From Dichetophora obliterata (Eukaryota; Arthropoda; Insecta; Diptera; Sciomyzidae): a DNA stretch of 64,000 nucleotides. Numbering within the stretch: position 1 is the first letter of the stretch; each line of letters opens with the position of its first letter. The position numbers and the translations under genes are program-made. The notes beneath the pieces are model-generated. The model was not told where the DNA came from and searched no databases. It saw only the letters and a list, made by a program, of their open reading frames with translations. The DNA is taken from contig OY986438.1 of NCBI GenBank assembly GCA_963920525.1, positions 47,156,788 through 47,220,787 on the forward strand, given 5' to 3'. Positions 48,252 to 60,039 of this stretch are shown here, piece after piece.

Positions 48252-51200
48252 TATAGAAAAACAAATTGGTACTGTAAATGAGTAGACTTTTTAATTGCAA
48301 AGGATATATGGACGGTTACGAGTTGAAGTGAAACAAGTCAAAAAAAAATTTTTCGTTTTCTAATGCGATTATAAGTATAAAACTAAGCCACCCAAATTTT
48401 TGTTTACGAAATAGCTCTAAAAAGTTTAAGTCAATGACATAACATGAAAAGTTAATGATGGCATATTTTCATTACAATATTGTTTTTAATAATTATATAT
48501 AAGCTTAATGCCAATTAAGTTCATGAAGCAACAGGTCAATGACATAACGTTTGCATATTTTTCGATATAAGCCATGGACTTTGTGTCGTACTATCTCGAA
48601 ACACAGTTTTTTATGATATGGTTCACTTCAACTCTGAACCGTTCATATATTAGATAAAACCCTTTGCCTTTGTGCTCAACTACTTTCCAACCGATATCAT
48701 ATATTTTCCTCCAAATTTATCAAAACTAAGTGCTGCACCAGCTGACAGCAACAAAAAGTTATACTTTAAACATTATATTCGCCATTATTTTACAAGTGCA
48801 TAAAATGAACAACAAAAATTAGGTAACAGCAGTGTGGTATTTTCGCAAAATCTCCCCCCCACTCTCCTCACCATACTACGATATCCAGCGACACCTAGAA
48901 TCATCGTCATAACGATGAAGTTTAAATAACTTTGTACAAAGATGATTGTAAATGCAGTGCAGAGTTCAGTTATTTTGGGCGCCAGAGCTGGTCACGCTTC
49001 AATGCCATCAAGAGGCGCTAAAAGTAGCAACAATTCATGCATATGTATATGCGAGAAGCTGGCAACACTGCTGCTGCTACTAAACGATAGTCGGTACTGC
49101 TGCTGCTGCTGCCTTCAAAACATCAATTAACGCTATATGCTTTTGTTGTTTGCAGTAGTTGTTGTTATTGTTGTTGTTCAGCCATCGTATGCATGCTGCG
49201 GACGATTATGGCGCCATGTTGCTTGTTCTTTATAGCATTGTGTTCATTAATGTTGGCAACACTGCTGCTTTGACTGTCCAGCATTGCCATTCATGCCATT
49301 TTGCATACAATATAAAAGAATTTAATAAAGTGAAGGCAATAAAAACGCCAGTGATGCCACAAGGTTCAATGCAGGAGAGGCAAAAACAAAAACAACAGCA
49401 TCAAAAGTAGTTAGCGCACACTTCACTTTATTTGGAGAATTTTATTGCATTACTTTTGTACGCCAGTTAATTTCATTGAAATTTCTCCATGGCAAAAACT
49501 TTTTTGTTCCCACCATTTTTCTATTTTCTAATCTCACTTTATTTTCGCTTTAGTAGAGACAACAGCACTGGCAACACTACGATTATGCTGCCACATGTGC
49601 GTTTCATGCATTCTAATGCAAAATTCATTAGAATCTCATGAAACGTGTTTGCAAAACATAGAAAACTGCTAGCTGGAAAAACTAAAATGCAAAAAATAAA
49701 GTTTGCAACGGAAAAGTGTTGGCAAAAAGTAGCTAAAAAATATGGCATATTGTCCGGCTTTTTGCTATAGAGTATGATGCTTGTGCTCAACACATTTAGA
49801 AGAGCTGAGCAAGCTGAAAGCAAAGCAATAAGTAAACCAACAACAATAGGAGCAACGACTACAATATCATTAGATAGGGGAAGAAAATGTTTAAAATATG
49901 GCTTTTCATGCTCGATCGGGTTGTGTAAAAATATTGTGGAGAAACAGAGCGGGTAAACAAGTCAAAGCATCCAAGTGGTCAAAAGGGAGCAGGAAATTTT
50001 AAAATTTTTGCAGCGCCATCTGCGGTTTGACAGCGTTAAATGCTAGTGACCATTTTTTGGTCGAAGGAATTTTAATTATTTCGAAAATGTTTCAACTTGC
50101 TTATGAACAGCTTTCTCTAAATGAAGCCATATTTTAGGAGTATTTATTATATTTTCAAAACACATACATAGTATGAGAACAAGAGGAAACAAAAACTAAG
50201 ATAATAAATGCCGAAAATATTTTAAAATTTGCATATAGAGCCTTAGAGTGCGCCTTATTTAAATAGAAAAAATTTATATGCGATTATTTGAGCAGAAAAT
50301 TGGGTTCGGCAGTTACATTTTATGAACGTAGGTGGTATTTTAAATTCCCGCCATGTAAAAAGAAACCAAAACAAACGTTGGGCTTTTCCCACTGCTTTCA
50401 GTGGCTCTTTTTATTAAAGATACTGAAAGTTAAATATTGAAAGCTAATTGCTTTTTCAGATTCTTGACTAGTTTGAAGACAATGTTAAAAAAAAATAAAT
50501 AAAAAGTTACAAAAATTAACTTATGCTGTTATTTTCTAGTGATGTTATTCAATATAAATTTTTATTCATGGGTTTACTTAGGTTTCTTATTGGAAAAACG
50601 AAAAAATAATTAATCAATTTCAATATAAATTTAAGTGGAAGTAGTGGCAGATTCTTAAATTCAAAGTCAAAGACGAAAGTTTATTTTTGAGAAATTGTGA
50701 ACAGATTTAAAAGAATAATTTCGCTAATTTCAAGGTAATTTAAAGTTCAAGGCAAGTTGATGCAGTCATAATACATATCTTCAATATTGTAAAAATTCTT
50801 TTTATATGACTTTCTTTTACGATGCTTTTATGTAACATTGTCTCCTAAAAATGAAAAATAATCAATTATTTGAATATCGATGCAAATATCTGCACTGTTT
50901 TTTAATATTTTTCAATATACTTTCCTTTTGTTGAAAAGATTCTTAAAATCATCCAATAAAAATCATATGAACAGATTTATTAACATAGCGTATATATTTT
51001 TTTTAGTATCTTTTTTTAAAAAGATCCAAAATATTGACCAATAATTAAAAAATGACAGATACGTCGCTCAGTGGTTCGATCTGGCATTTTTCATTGCAAA
51101 AATCATAACTTCTTGAATTGAGAGAAAACTGATGAAAAACTTAAATTATATCGTATTCATGGTTAATCAACATGAATTCGAAGTCAATTTCGTTTCTTAA

Positions 51201-51645
51201 AGTTTGCTACACCAAAAACAAAAAGTGTCTCAAGCCTAACCAAAACTGAGAATACTTAATATTTAGAACTCTATTTTTATCACGTTTCCCACGCTTCATA
51301 ACATTGATGCTGGCTTGTTCACTCATCGTTCTCGAACGTTATGAAGCGCTGAGTCGGTGGAACAAATTTAAAGAAAACGCTATGAAGCGATGAGTTCAAA
51401 TAGCCATAACTTCTAAACTAAAAACCCCATACTTTTAAATTTTTTTGTATTTTCATTCATACCTTGCGTAATATTTGTAGTTTTCTTTAGATGTTTTCAT
51501 GCTCCGGAACGATTTAAATCAATTTTTTTAAACGATTAATTATTAAACAAACAAATGTTGTACACATCGTTGGAAAAAAATATTAATATCTATAACTTTC
51601 CCTTAAAAACATATACAATTTTCATGAAAATCGGTCCAACTGTTA
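48252..51645. other. 3.4 kb of unassigned DNA
   Basis: Includes CTG/GTT-type runs (49068-49175) and repeated GGCAACACTG decamers (49061-49070 and 49255-49264). Several frames near 48942-49410 and 49539-49956 translate these runs; no domain was recognised. Confidence 0.4.
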
Positions 51646-51860
51646 CTAAGATACAGAAGGGCGGCCTCGATGGCCCAGTGGTAGCGCGCTTGACTGTCGC
51701 ACAGGGTGGTTTCGGGTTCGAATCCTGGCCGGGCCATAATCCTACACTATAGCCTTTCTTTCCTTATTTCTAATCAAAGGAACTTTAAAACACAACAATT
51801 GACGAAGAAAATTTACAGTTGATGGTGATAGTAAAAGTTTGTGGAGAGGAATGCTTAGTA

Positions 51861-53144
51861 TTGGGGGTTGGAATTAGTTTTAAAGGTTTTCTAAGAGATG
51901 GCGTAACTATCAATAGATCGCATCGGGCACACCTGTGACTATGTTCATTTCAAAGCACATTGTCTAAGCTTCATTTTTCAGTATGTGTCATTCCACTGAA
52001 GTGTAAACAACATATATTTTTTTCTCTGTGAACATGTCGACTTTCGTTCCCACAAAACGCAATTTGCGGGAAGGTTTACTTTTGTGCTTCCATTTGAAGA
52101 AAAAAACGGTTGAAGCACAACGCACGCTTACTGAGGCTTACGGGGACTATGCTCCATCGATTTCTACTTGTGAGTACTGGTTCCGTCGGTTTAAAAGTGG
52201 TGATTTTGATACGGAAGACAAAGAGCGTCCGGGCCAGCCGAAAAAGTTTGAAGATGAGGAATTGGAGGCTTTGCTCGATGAAGACCCGTGTCAAACCCTT
52301 CAAGAATTGTCAGAATCATTGGGAGTCGACTTATCAACGGTCGGCAAACGCTTGAAGACCATGGGAATGATTCAAAAGCAAGGAAATTGGGTGCCGTACC
52401 AGTTGAAGCCGAGAGACGTTGAACGGCAATTTTGCATGTGCGAACAACTGCTTCAACGGCATAAAAGGAAGAGTTTTTTGCATCGTATTGTCACTGGCGA
52501 TGAAAAGTGGATCCATTACGATAATCCTAAGCGAAAAATATCGTGGGGACCACCCGGCCAAGCATCAACATCGAGGGCCAAGCCGAATATTCATGGCGCC
52601 AAGCTTATGCTGTGTATTTGGTGGGATCAGAAGGGTGTCGTGTACTATGAGCTGCTAAAACCTAACGAAACCATCACTGGGGAACGCTACCAACAACAAT
52701 TGATGCAATTGAGCCGAGCATTAAAGGTTAAACGGCCGGAATATGCCAAAAGACACGACAAAGTGGTTTTTCAACATGACAACGCACGGCCACATGTTGC
52801 AAGAACCGTCAAGGAAACGTTGGAGGCGCTGAATTGGGATGTGCTACCCCACCCGCCTTATAGCCCAGACATAGCCCCTTCCGACTACCACCTATTCAGA
52901 TCGATGACGCATGGCTTGGCTGAGCAGCGCTTCACTTCTTACGAGGATACCAAAAAATGGGTCGATTCGTGGATTGCCTCAAAAGACGAATCGTTCTTCC
53001 GGCGCGGAATCCATATGCTGCCAGAAAAGTGGGAAAATGTTGTAGCTAACGATGGACAATACTTTGAATAATAAACATTGTACCGTTGTTTCTAAATAAA
53101 TGCTCAAAAACCGAAAAACCTTTAAAATTAATTCCAACCCCCAA
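51861..53144 (+). mobile_element. Complete mariner element, mauritiana (Mos1-like) subfamily
   Basis: 1284 bp, the usual full mariner length (Mos1 is about 1.29 kb). Terminal 30-bp inverted repeats starting TTGGGGGTTGGAATTA (51861-51890 and 53115-53144) differ at one position. TA flanks both ends (51859-51860 and 53145-53146). The insertion site is recognisable because the related SINE at 26929 keeps an unbroken TTAGTAACTT. It carries one intact transposase frame. The good TIRs, clean target duplication and open frame indicate a recent insertion. Confidence 0.95.
52034..53071 (+). CDS. mariner transposase, mauritiana (Mos1-like) type, apparently intact
   Basis: 345-residue transposase that excises and reinserts the element at TA dinucleotides in the nucleus. 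An in-frame ATG two codons upstream (52028) is possible; the second ATG matches the MSxFVP start of Mos1 and gives the same length, 345. Residues ~1-110 hold two helix-turn-helix motifs for TIR binding, separated by a GQPKKF linker (related to GRPK). WVPYQL (119-124) is the conserved WVPHEL linker. The catalytic triad is complete: Asp156 in TGDEKWI, Asp249 in HDNARPH and Asp284 in PSDYHLF, spaced DD34D and at the same positions as in Mos1. YSPDIAPSDYHLF is near canonical (Leu to Ile). No stop or frameshift was seen. Activity is inferred from sequence integrity only. Confidence 0.95.
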   Translation: MSTFVPTKRNLREGLLLCFHLKKKTVEAQRTLTEAYGDYAPSISTCEYWFRRFKSGDFDTEDKERPGQPKKFEDEELEALLDEDPCQTLQELSESLGVDLSTVGKRLKTMGMIQKQGNWVPYQLKPRDVERQFCMCEQLLQRHKRKSFLHRIVTGDEKWIHYDNPKRKISWGPPGQASTSRAKPNIHGAKLMLCIWWDQKGVVYYELLKPNETITGERYQQQLMQLSRALKVKRPEYAKRHDKVVFQHDNARPHVARTVKETLEALNWDVLPHPPYSPDIAPSDYHLFRSMTHGLAEQRFTSYEDTKKWVDSWIASKDESFFRRGIHMLPEKWENVVANDGQYFE

Positions 53145-53639
53145 TAACTTGATTTGACTCAGAATTAATATCACATGTTTCTACAACTATTGCCACATTT
53201 AGAACATCCTACACAATGTTTCACTTGATTATTCCCTTCTTCCATTCTGTGGTATCACAACGGAAAAATAATATCGTTTAAGTGGACTGGTGTAAAGACC
53301 TATCGCCACCTTTAACTAACCTAACCTAAGATACAGACAAGAGCAAAAAAATACCTCTAAATTAAAAATGCCAATAAGTGAAAAATAAAAAATTCTTCGA
53401 CTCAAAATTTTGAGAAGTGATTTGTTGTAAGATAAATCTTTATTTTCATTAAAAATAAACATAGTCGCAAAAAAGTGATACTTTTCACGAATTCTGACCC
53501 ATATATTTTTTCAACTCTTTTTGCGTTTTGACATGCCTTAATGATGAAATTCTCGAAGGCCCAAGCCTAATGATGTGACCAATATATTGAAGAGATCCTC
53601 GTTTGGCCGTTTTTCAGAAAACTTCCAGGTATTTAAGAA

Positions 53640-53835
53640 TCTGTTTTTTATTTTTAGTCTTTATTTTTTAATTCCTGTGCTTCGTCGGACAATTCTTAGG
53701 TGTGAGTTTTTTCTGTTTTTTTTTTTCAGAATCAAATCGGCTGTTTCTGTCGAATATATCTCGTACTTTCCGGCGTTTAGTTTTTCTCTGCAGTTCAAAA
53801 CATTGAAGATGGCTTTCAACCTTTTAATGACCTCT
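53640..53835 (-). pseudogene. Degenerate coding remnant of unknown family, downstream half
   Basis: On the minus strand the frame reads GEVIKRLKAIFNVLNC then LNAGKYEIYSTETADLILKK. It continues the reading of the remnant at 55063-55560 across the hAT insertion at 53844-55062. The family is not identified with confidence. Confidence 0.5.
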
Positions 53836-53843
53836 CCATCAAC

Positions 53844-55062
53844 CAGTGTTGCCAATAATTTCAAGCCAAAAGCACCAAAGTGAAAAACAAAACGCGTAGT
53901 TTTTAATAAAATGCACTAAAAAAATTATTCTTTATTACATACTTATTTTACAGAGAAAAACTTACCCATTTTTTTTCTTAACAAAACAGACAAGATACGA
54001 ATGGATACAAAAAATTTTTAATGTTTTTAATTAATTAAAGACTATATTTCTACTTCATCTCAATCAGAATCATCATCTTCTTCTGACCAAAGCTTAGATT
54101 TTATATAAAATCTGATTTTTATGAGTTTTATTAGAGCTAAGTTTACAAAGAGCTTATCAGGTAATTTAAAAGAATCACAACAGCTTTTTTTAAATAATAA
54201 CCCATATGAAATGTGTTGTAATGAATCAGAAGAATTAAGTGACAGTCTATTTCTTATTTTTGCTTTGAAACGGTTTATAGTAATAAAAAGTCTTTCAACT
54301 TCTGTATTTGAATAAGGCAGTGATAAAACACAAATGCAAAAATCTGCTAAAAGTTGGTTAGGATTATTTCCAAATGCATTCCTGTATTAACCCACTTCTT
54401 TCAAAAATTTGTCGATTCTATCAGTATTTATAGATTTTTTATAACGTATAAATTATAAGCTATTTTCAATGCTTAAAATTGTTTCAGAATCATAAATAAA
54501 TTCAAGAACGAACTCTAAAACGTCTTGGGGTTGATGAGACAGTACGTTTTCGACCACTAAAGATTTTAGTTCTTTGAGCATTGTAAAATTGTTAAGTATT
54601 CTTGCCCAAATTTCTTATATAAGGCTTTTTGTAAATAATAAGCAGTTATTTCCAGTTTTGTATTGTACCCCAAATAAGCTTCATAGCCAACTTCTTCTTC
54701 TAAATCTCCATCAAGAAAATTATATTCAGAATTATTATTATCTTATTTGTCAGACTTTTTAATAAATCGAATAATTTAATGTGAACTCCACTATCTGCTT
54801 CAAAAACAAAATTACTTTTTTAACTTCGGCAAAAATAGAAGGTAGATATGTGTTATGCAAACGTAATTTTTATTATCTCTGCACAGGTATGTTGATTTCA
54901 AAATTATTTTAACAAAAAAAAATTTCACTAAAAGCACTCAACTCAAAATGAAAATGCTTTAGGCTTGGTGCTGTTTCTTTTAATGCTTTTAAAAACAAAA
55001 CGCGCATTGCAACATCGAAAAGCACTAGATCTAGTGCTAAAAGCACTGACTTGGCAACACTG
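53844..55062 (-). mobile_element. hAT transposon, internally deleted, with transposase remnant
   Basis: The left end CAGTGTTGCCAA is inverted at the right end (55051-55062). The outside 8 bp are CCATCAAC (53836-53843) and CCATCAAA (55063-55070), 7 of 8 identical. The interior on the minus strand encodes a hAT dimerisation-domain remnant. At 1219 bp it is too short for an autonomous hAT, so it is a deletion derivative. It is inserted inside another degenerate coding sequence, whose reading frame resumes on the far side. Confidence 0.85.
54070..54790 (-). pseudogene. hAT transposase C-terminal remnant
   Basis: The minus strand from about 54365 reads NQLLADFCICVLSLPYSNTE followed by VERLF, FKAKIRNRLS and LQHISYGL. 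This is the hAT-family C-terminal dimerisation motif (PxSNxxVER.FS, K.RNRLS), ending with an acidic tail (WSEEDDDSD) near 54075. Upstream (54790-54420) a diverged stretch (YNTKLEITAYYLQKALYKKFG) continues the C-terminal half with several stops and frameshifts. The N-terminal BED finger and first catalytic residues are absent. Inactive. Confidence 0.75.
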
Positions 55063-55560
55063 CCATCAAATCCTGTTATCGCAGCTGTTATGTTATTTTT
55101 ATCGAAAAATGTCCCCGCTGTACTTTCATCATTCGTATTTCCATATCCTGCTATCGGTTGATGTACTCTAATTCCAAGTTTATTGCAGAATTTATCCTGA
55201 ATTTTTCCTCTCCTCGCAGTCAATATATTCTTCTTTGCAGTGCTTTCATCAACATTTTTATTTTATGAGAGGGCAGGTGTCCAGCCAATTCTTTTGGCAT
55301 TTTGTACAAAAATGTTCAGCGTTACCTTCTTGAAGCAGAACTCGAGACTCTCCTGAAGCCAATTTGTGTCTCAACTTTCACCAGCTCTACTAAGCAAACC
55401 ATTTGTTCAACTAAGTCAAAAAATGTCTCATGAGCCTTGAACAATTGTTTCGCAAGCTTCATCTTTCAATTTGCCAATTCCAACTACACAAAATTGAGTT
55501 TCGCAACCACTTTTGAAAAATCGAACAACAGTACAACGCACTGTTGTATTAATAATTAAC
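55063..55560 (-). pseudogene. Degenerate coding remnant of unknown family, upstream half
   Basis: On the minus strand the best-kept part (about 55215-55063) reads KIQDKFCNKLGIRVHQPIAG, then YGNTNDESTAGTFFDKNNIT and AAITGFDG, and runs into the hAT insertion. Further upstream (55560-55330) phrases such as VVRFFKSGCETQF and GIGKLKDEACETIV appear in different frames with stops. The GxTNDxxTAxxFF...AxITG pattern recalls an uncharacterised repeated family in arthropod genomes, from memory; no firm name is given. Confidence 0.5.
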
Positions 55561-55907
55561 AGGGCTAAGATTTCGATGACATGTCATCTTTATTCTGCTG
55601 CTTCTAAGACATTTCCTGCTTATTTAAAACGTCCATTTATGTTTCCTTAATTCCTAAAGTTTGTATGACATTTTTTCGTCATTTTTCATCGTTTTTAGTT
55701 TTCAGGTCATTTTTACTAGATCAAGGGCATTTTTTGGTAATTTTTAGAGATTTTTAAGCGATTTTATTGCTATTTTTGGACATTTTTAATTTTAAAAACA
55801 TTTTTCGGTTTTTTAAGGTAATTTTAGTGTATTTTTTATATTTTTTTCGTACTAAAAAATATCAAAATGCAAAGTTTTAAACATATTCCTATAATACTAC
55901 ATGGTTA

Positions 55908-56514
55908 GAAATCTTGGAACAAATTTTAATACTTTTGGACAAACATATATGACCACACGAAAATTGTATTAAAATGAAATACTGGCCAATACTAAAACTA
56001 ATTTTTAATACAAATAAGTATTGAAATTAAATACTCAGTTTGTATTAATACTGATTTTGTATTAAAAATTAAGTCTAATAGTAAATATAGTATCAAATTG
56101 ATTCCAAAGGGTATTAAATATCGTTGTTATATTTGAAATGTATTCAAATTTAGTACAAAATAGTGTTTTAATATAATACAGCATGTCTAAAAAATTAAAT
56201 ATAATATCACAATACTATCGAATTGATACCAAGGGTATAAAATATCGTTGTTATATTTGAAATGTATTCAAATTTAGTACAAAATAGTGTTTTAATATAA
56301 TACAGCATGTCTAAAAAATGAAATATAATATCACAATACTATCGAATTGATACCAAGGGTATAAAATATCGTTGTAATATTTGAACTGTATTAAAATGTA
56401 ACACAAAATGTTAATAAAAATTTTTTAATCGATTGATTAGTATTAAATTTAATTCTTTTTGAATTAAAAATCTTTGTAATACTTTCTTGTATTAAAATTT
56501 ATTCCAAGATTTCC
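55908..56514. mobile_element. TA-flanked MITE carrying a minisatellite
   Basis: GAAATCTTGGAA(C/T)AAATTTTAATAC is present at both ends in inverted orientation. TA lies on both sides (55906-55907 and 56515-56516). The centre is a tandem repeat. 607 bp, non-coding. Confidence 0.7.
56040..56400 (+). repeat. Tandem repeat, ~124-bp unit, about 2.7 copies
   Basis: The phrase AATTGAT(A/T)CCAA(A)GGGTAT recurs at 56096, 56221 and 56345. Units 2 and 3 are almost identical, unit 1 more diverged, as expected from late unequal exchange. Confidence 0.85.
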
Positions 56515-56860
56515 TAGAGTCCCTTCAATCAAAAACATTATCTCTCGACAAAGCAGTGATTGTAGAGTGATTGTAGGAGTTGTTTATAGACTTCGATGAA
56601 AAAAAAGCTCTGCGCGTGGTGAAACTGACGAAAAGGTATATAGAAAAATGAAACAAGTGTTAGATAAAAACTCAGGGTATGCTAGTATAAAATAAATTTT
56701 TATTTAGTAGTGTTATATTTTTAAGGCGAAATTTTTTGTTTATTTTTTATGCAATTGTTTGCGTTTTTTAGGTAATTTTTGTCTGTTTTTAGGTCATTTT
56801 CTGCAGTTTTTAGGTATTTTTTTGTCATTTTTTGCAGTTTTTTAGGTCGTCAAAATTCGA

Positions 56861-59789
56861 GACCTGATAATTAACATTAAAAATTATTTTTTAACTACCA
56901 TATGACATAATATGTATTCACTAGCAAACATTTTTTCAGATTTGCTTAAAAATTGGTCAACTGTTTTTGTCAGCAAAAAACAAGGGCATCTTCTTTAATT
57001 TTTTGTTTAAATTCATTTTTCCTAAAATTTGGTTGTCATCTCTTTTGCAAAATAGTTTTTTTCACAAAAAAATATTACTTCCATATCTTTATAAGAAAAA
57101 CTCCTTTTCTCACTTTTTTAACTCACGTATTTCTAAGGTACACTAATTATCGTTCATTTAACGTTGAATTTGTAAAATTCGTGAAATATTCTAGAATTTA
57201 TACACAATTAAAAGTGCACGTACTCAAAAATTGCATAATTTTATGTTAATCCCTTCAAAAATCACTCCAACAATGGTTAATACTGATGTGTGAAATAATG
57301 CTTTAGTATTTTATACTAAGAAAAAAGAAAAGTAAACAGGTAACTAAAAAACACAATTTTTCAATAGGGGCTACATTTTGGAAGTAAAAAATTCATAACT
57401 AAAAATAACACAAATAGAAAGTTTTGCCAAAAAAATAAAAACCAGACGAAAAAACTGAAAGGTTAATTTAAATTCAAACTAAATCGAAATTCAAGTCAAT
57501 TTTAAAACCAATAACTTTAAATGAACGCCCTCAAACCAATCTCTGAAGACTTAACTCAAACAAGGCCGCATTTTTGCATTTGGAACAAATAAAATCTGTT
57601 AAATTTGCATATTAATAAAATGTAAATTTACACAATCTCTAAGACAAGCCGAGAGCAAGTGTAAATTTTATATAAGCTGTTTTTTTGAAATGAATAAAAA
57701 AATTAAATGATGATTTAAATAATCTTAATGTAGCCATTTTATTTGATTGCCGTTTTAGCTGCTGCCAGCAATTGAGCGGCTGGAATTCCCAAAAGGCCCA
57801 ACAACAACAACAACAACAACGATAAAAAACCAAAACACAAACACAAGAAAAACTCATGCAATTGTTTTGCTTTTCATTTTGTGCGCCATTCTCGAGCTAA
57901 TAACGGCGAATAATTTATAAACTACCAACAACAAGAACCAACAAGATGGCGGCGCACTGGCTTCCGACATATACAATGACTGGCTTGTGTCAGCACAGAA
58001 AATGGTTGCATGAATTTTTTATTAAAAATGGCGGCGTGTTAAACGTTTAAGTGCGGAAAAGCACATGAAGGAAAAACAATAAACACCAACATCAAATATT
58101 AAGCGGAAAAACTCCGCAAAGATGCGAGCATGAGAAAATGAAGTAGAAGCAATGGTACTATTTTCATGATGGCGTAAATAAATGTTGATTGTTATGGCGA
58201 AAAACTAAAAAGGTGCAGAAGTGCGAAAATTAGTAGCTAATTTGTAGTAGCTTTTTGTAGTGAAAAAACGAAAACACTATTCAACTATTGGCTACAAGCA
58301 GCGCCAGACAGGAGCTGATGGAAAACACAGAAAAAGTAGCAAAAACAACTAAAAGGCGAAACTAAAACCAAGTTTGTTTTCTTTTTTTTTGTAAAATTTT
58401 TTTGAATTTATCCTAAAAACCAAGAGTGCAGCACATAAAAAGGCACTAAAAATATTTAGATGCTTGTGGGTTTTGTCTGAATTTCATGATGATGCAACTG
58501 CGACCCATAACTAAGAATAAAAGGTTTTTTCTGGTCTTTGTTTAAAATTAGAATATCAAATAAAATGGCATCATGTAGTTTTTTTCTTCATTTGTCTATT
58601 TCTCTTTTTAAATCAAATTTAATCAATTTTGCTCACTGAAAAAATAAATCGGTGTTGCCAAAAAAAAAAATCTACTCCCTAAAACGTTGCAATCAATTCA
58701 CGAATTCCATTTGTATCAAAGCGTTGCTCTGTGCTTTGTGCTGCCGAAAAATAAAACACAAAATGGCCAAAAAAAACTTGTCAAAAGAGCAGTTTAGAAA
58801 TTTTAATTGAATTTTCAAGCGATACGTAGGAAACGGCAAAAAAAAGGATCAAATAATTTTGGTGAAACATTTTGTGTATTTATTTTTATGAAAGTATACT
58901 CAATTTAAAGCTTTAAAAAGGAACAGTATTTTCAAAAATATATTTATCTTAAAGAATTATTTTCTCTCTGAATATGCTTATTTTAAAATTTTGTTTATAA
59001 AATACATTTTGATGAAATTTTTCCGCAAATGGCTTTTCCACCAAAACTGCATTTTATGACCACGCACTGTCACGTTCAATGCTAATGGACTCCGCTAATG
59101 CTTTGCTTGCCAAATTTTAATTATTTTATTAACTGAACTTTAAGCAAAAAACCATAAAAAACGCACAACTGCACGTGCAACTGAAGTTTCGCGCGGCATT
59201 CATTACTATTTAGCATCAATAAAAAAATTATGAGACCATAAAATGATGGCAGCTACTGGGTGGCTCTGCCACTGAAAATTATTAAATCACAAACTAGCAG
59301 CGGAATCTGTTTTCATTAACAAGCCAAAATGCATTTGTTGGCTTCTTAAATGAAAAAAAGCAAGCAAAACATATGACTATCAACACGTGCCAGCTGCTAA
59401 CCATGAAATGACAGTTTTTGGCCGCTAAAGAGTTCTGCAAATTTTGTAATGCTGGCTTCTAGAGTGGCCTATAAAATAGTTAATAAAATTATTAGTTTAT
59501 TGGACATAATTGGCTTTTGAGTTTATAACCAGCTTTAGTGTTTAGTGTGCACAAAAATGCCACAAATAGTTTTTTAGCCTGATTTTATTAGAGATGAATG
59601 AAGAAAAAAAATTCTTTGTTTTAAAACATACTAAATTTCAGCTTACCATTATTGGTTTAAAAAAATTATTATTAACACTTAAATTTTGTTCAAATATGGG
59701 CAAGTCTGGTAACTATAAAAATTGCAATAAATTTTTCAAAAATTTTTTTAAATTTCGCTATGATATGAAGGATTATACATTACAACGCT
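56861..59789. other. 2.9 kb of unassigned DNA
   Basis: Contains a CAA microsatellite at 57799-57820. No gene, domain or clear TIR was seen. Confidence 0.4.
57799..57820. repeat. CAA microsatellite
   Basis: Seven CAA units. Confidence 0.85.
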
Positions 59790-60039
59790 TCAATTTTTTT
59801 TCAAAAAATCGTAGGCGCGGAAAATGTTCTACGGAGAATTCTAGGCAACTTTGCCCAAGAAATCCTTAGTCTAAAATCGATTTCGAGCCTCCGGTTTTTC
59901 AAAAGAATATTGGAATTGGTGTTTTGCTGCAATACCTCAAAATTACTAGAAACAGCCACAAAACCTAAAAAATTTAATTTTTGATCAAAATAGTGAGATA
60001 CAAGAAATCTATATATATATATAAAAGTCGATGTCTGTA

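Larger units (their letters stand above)
51658..53325 (+). mobile_element. tRNA-derived SINE split by a mariner insertion
   Basis: The tRNA-like head lies at ~51660-51737, with TGGCCCAGTGG (A box) and GGTTCGAATCC (B box). The SINE body continues to 51858, is interrupted by the mariner, and resumes at 53147 to end in a TAACTAACCTAAC tail at ~53313-53325. A 12-bp target duplication CTAAGATACAGA flanks it (51646-51657 and 53326-53337). Without the mariner the SINE is about 380 bp. The body up to the insertion point matches the 26929 copy. RNA polymerase III would drive it; mobilisation needs a LINE in trans, and the partner is unknown. Confidence 0.8.
55600..56860. repeat. TTTTAGGTCATTTTT-type low-complexity field, split by a MITE
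   Basis: Variants of GGTCATTTTT and GTCATTTTTTGCAG repeat loosely at 55670-55850 and again at 56750-56850, with the MITE at 55908-56514 between them. Confidence 0.6.

Noticed and set aside
53313..53330. CCTAACCTAA resembling the insect telomere repeat
   Set aside because: It is only two units, lies inside the SINE tail and target duplication, and flies generally lack the TTAGG telomere repeat.
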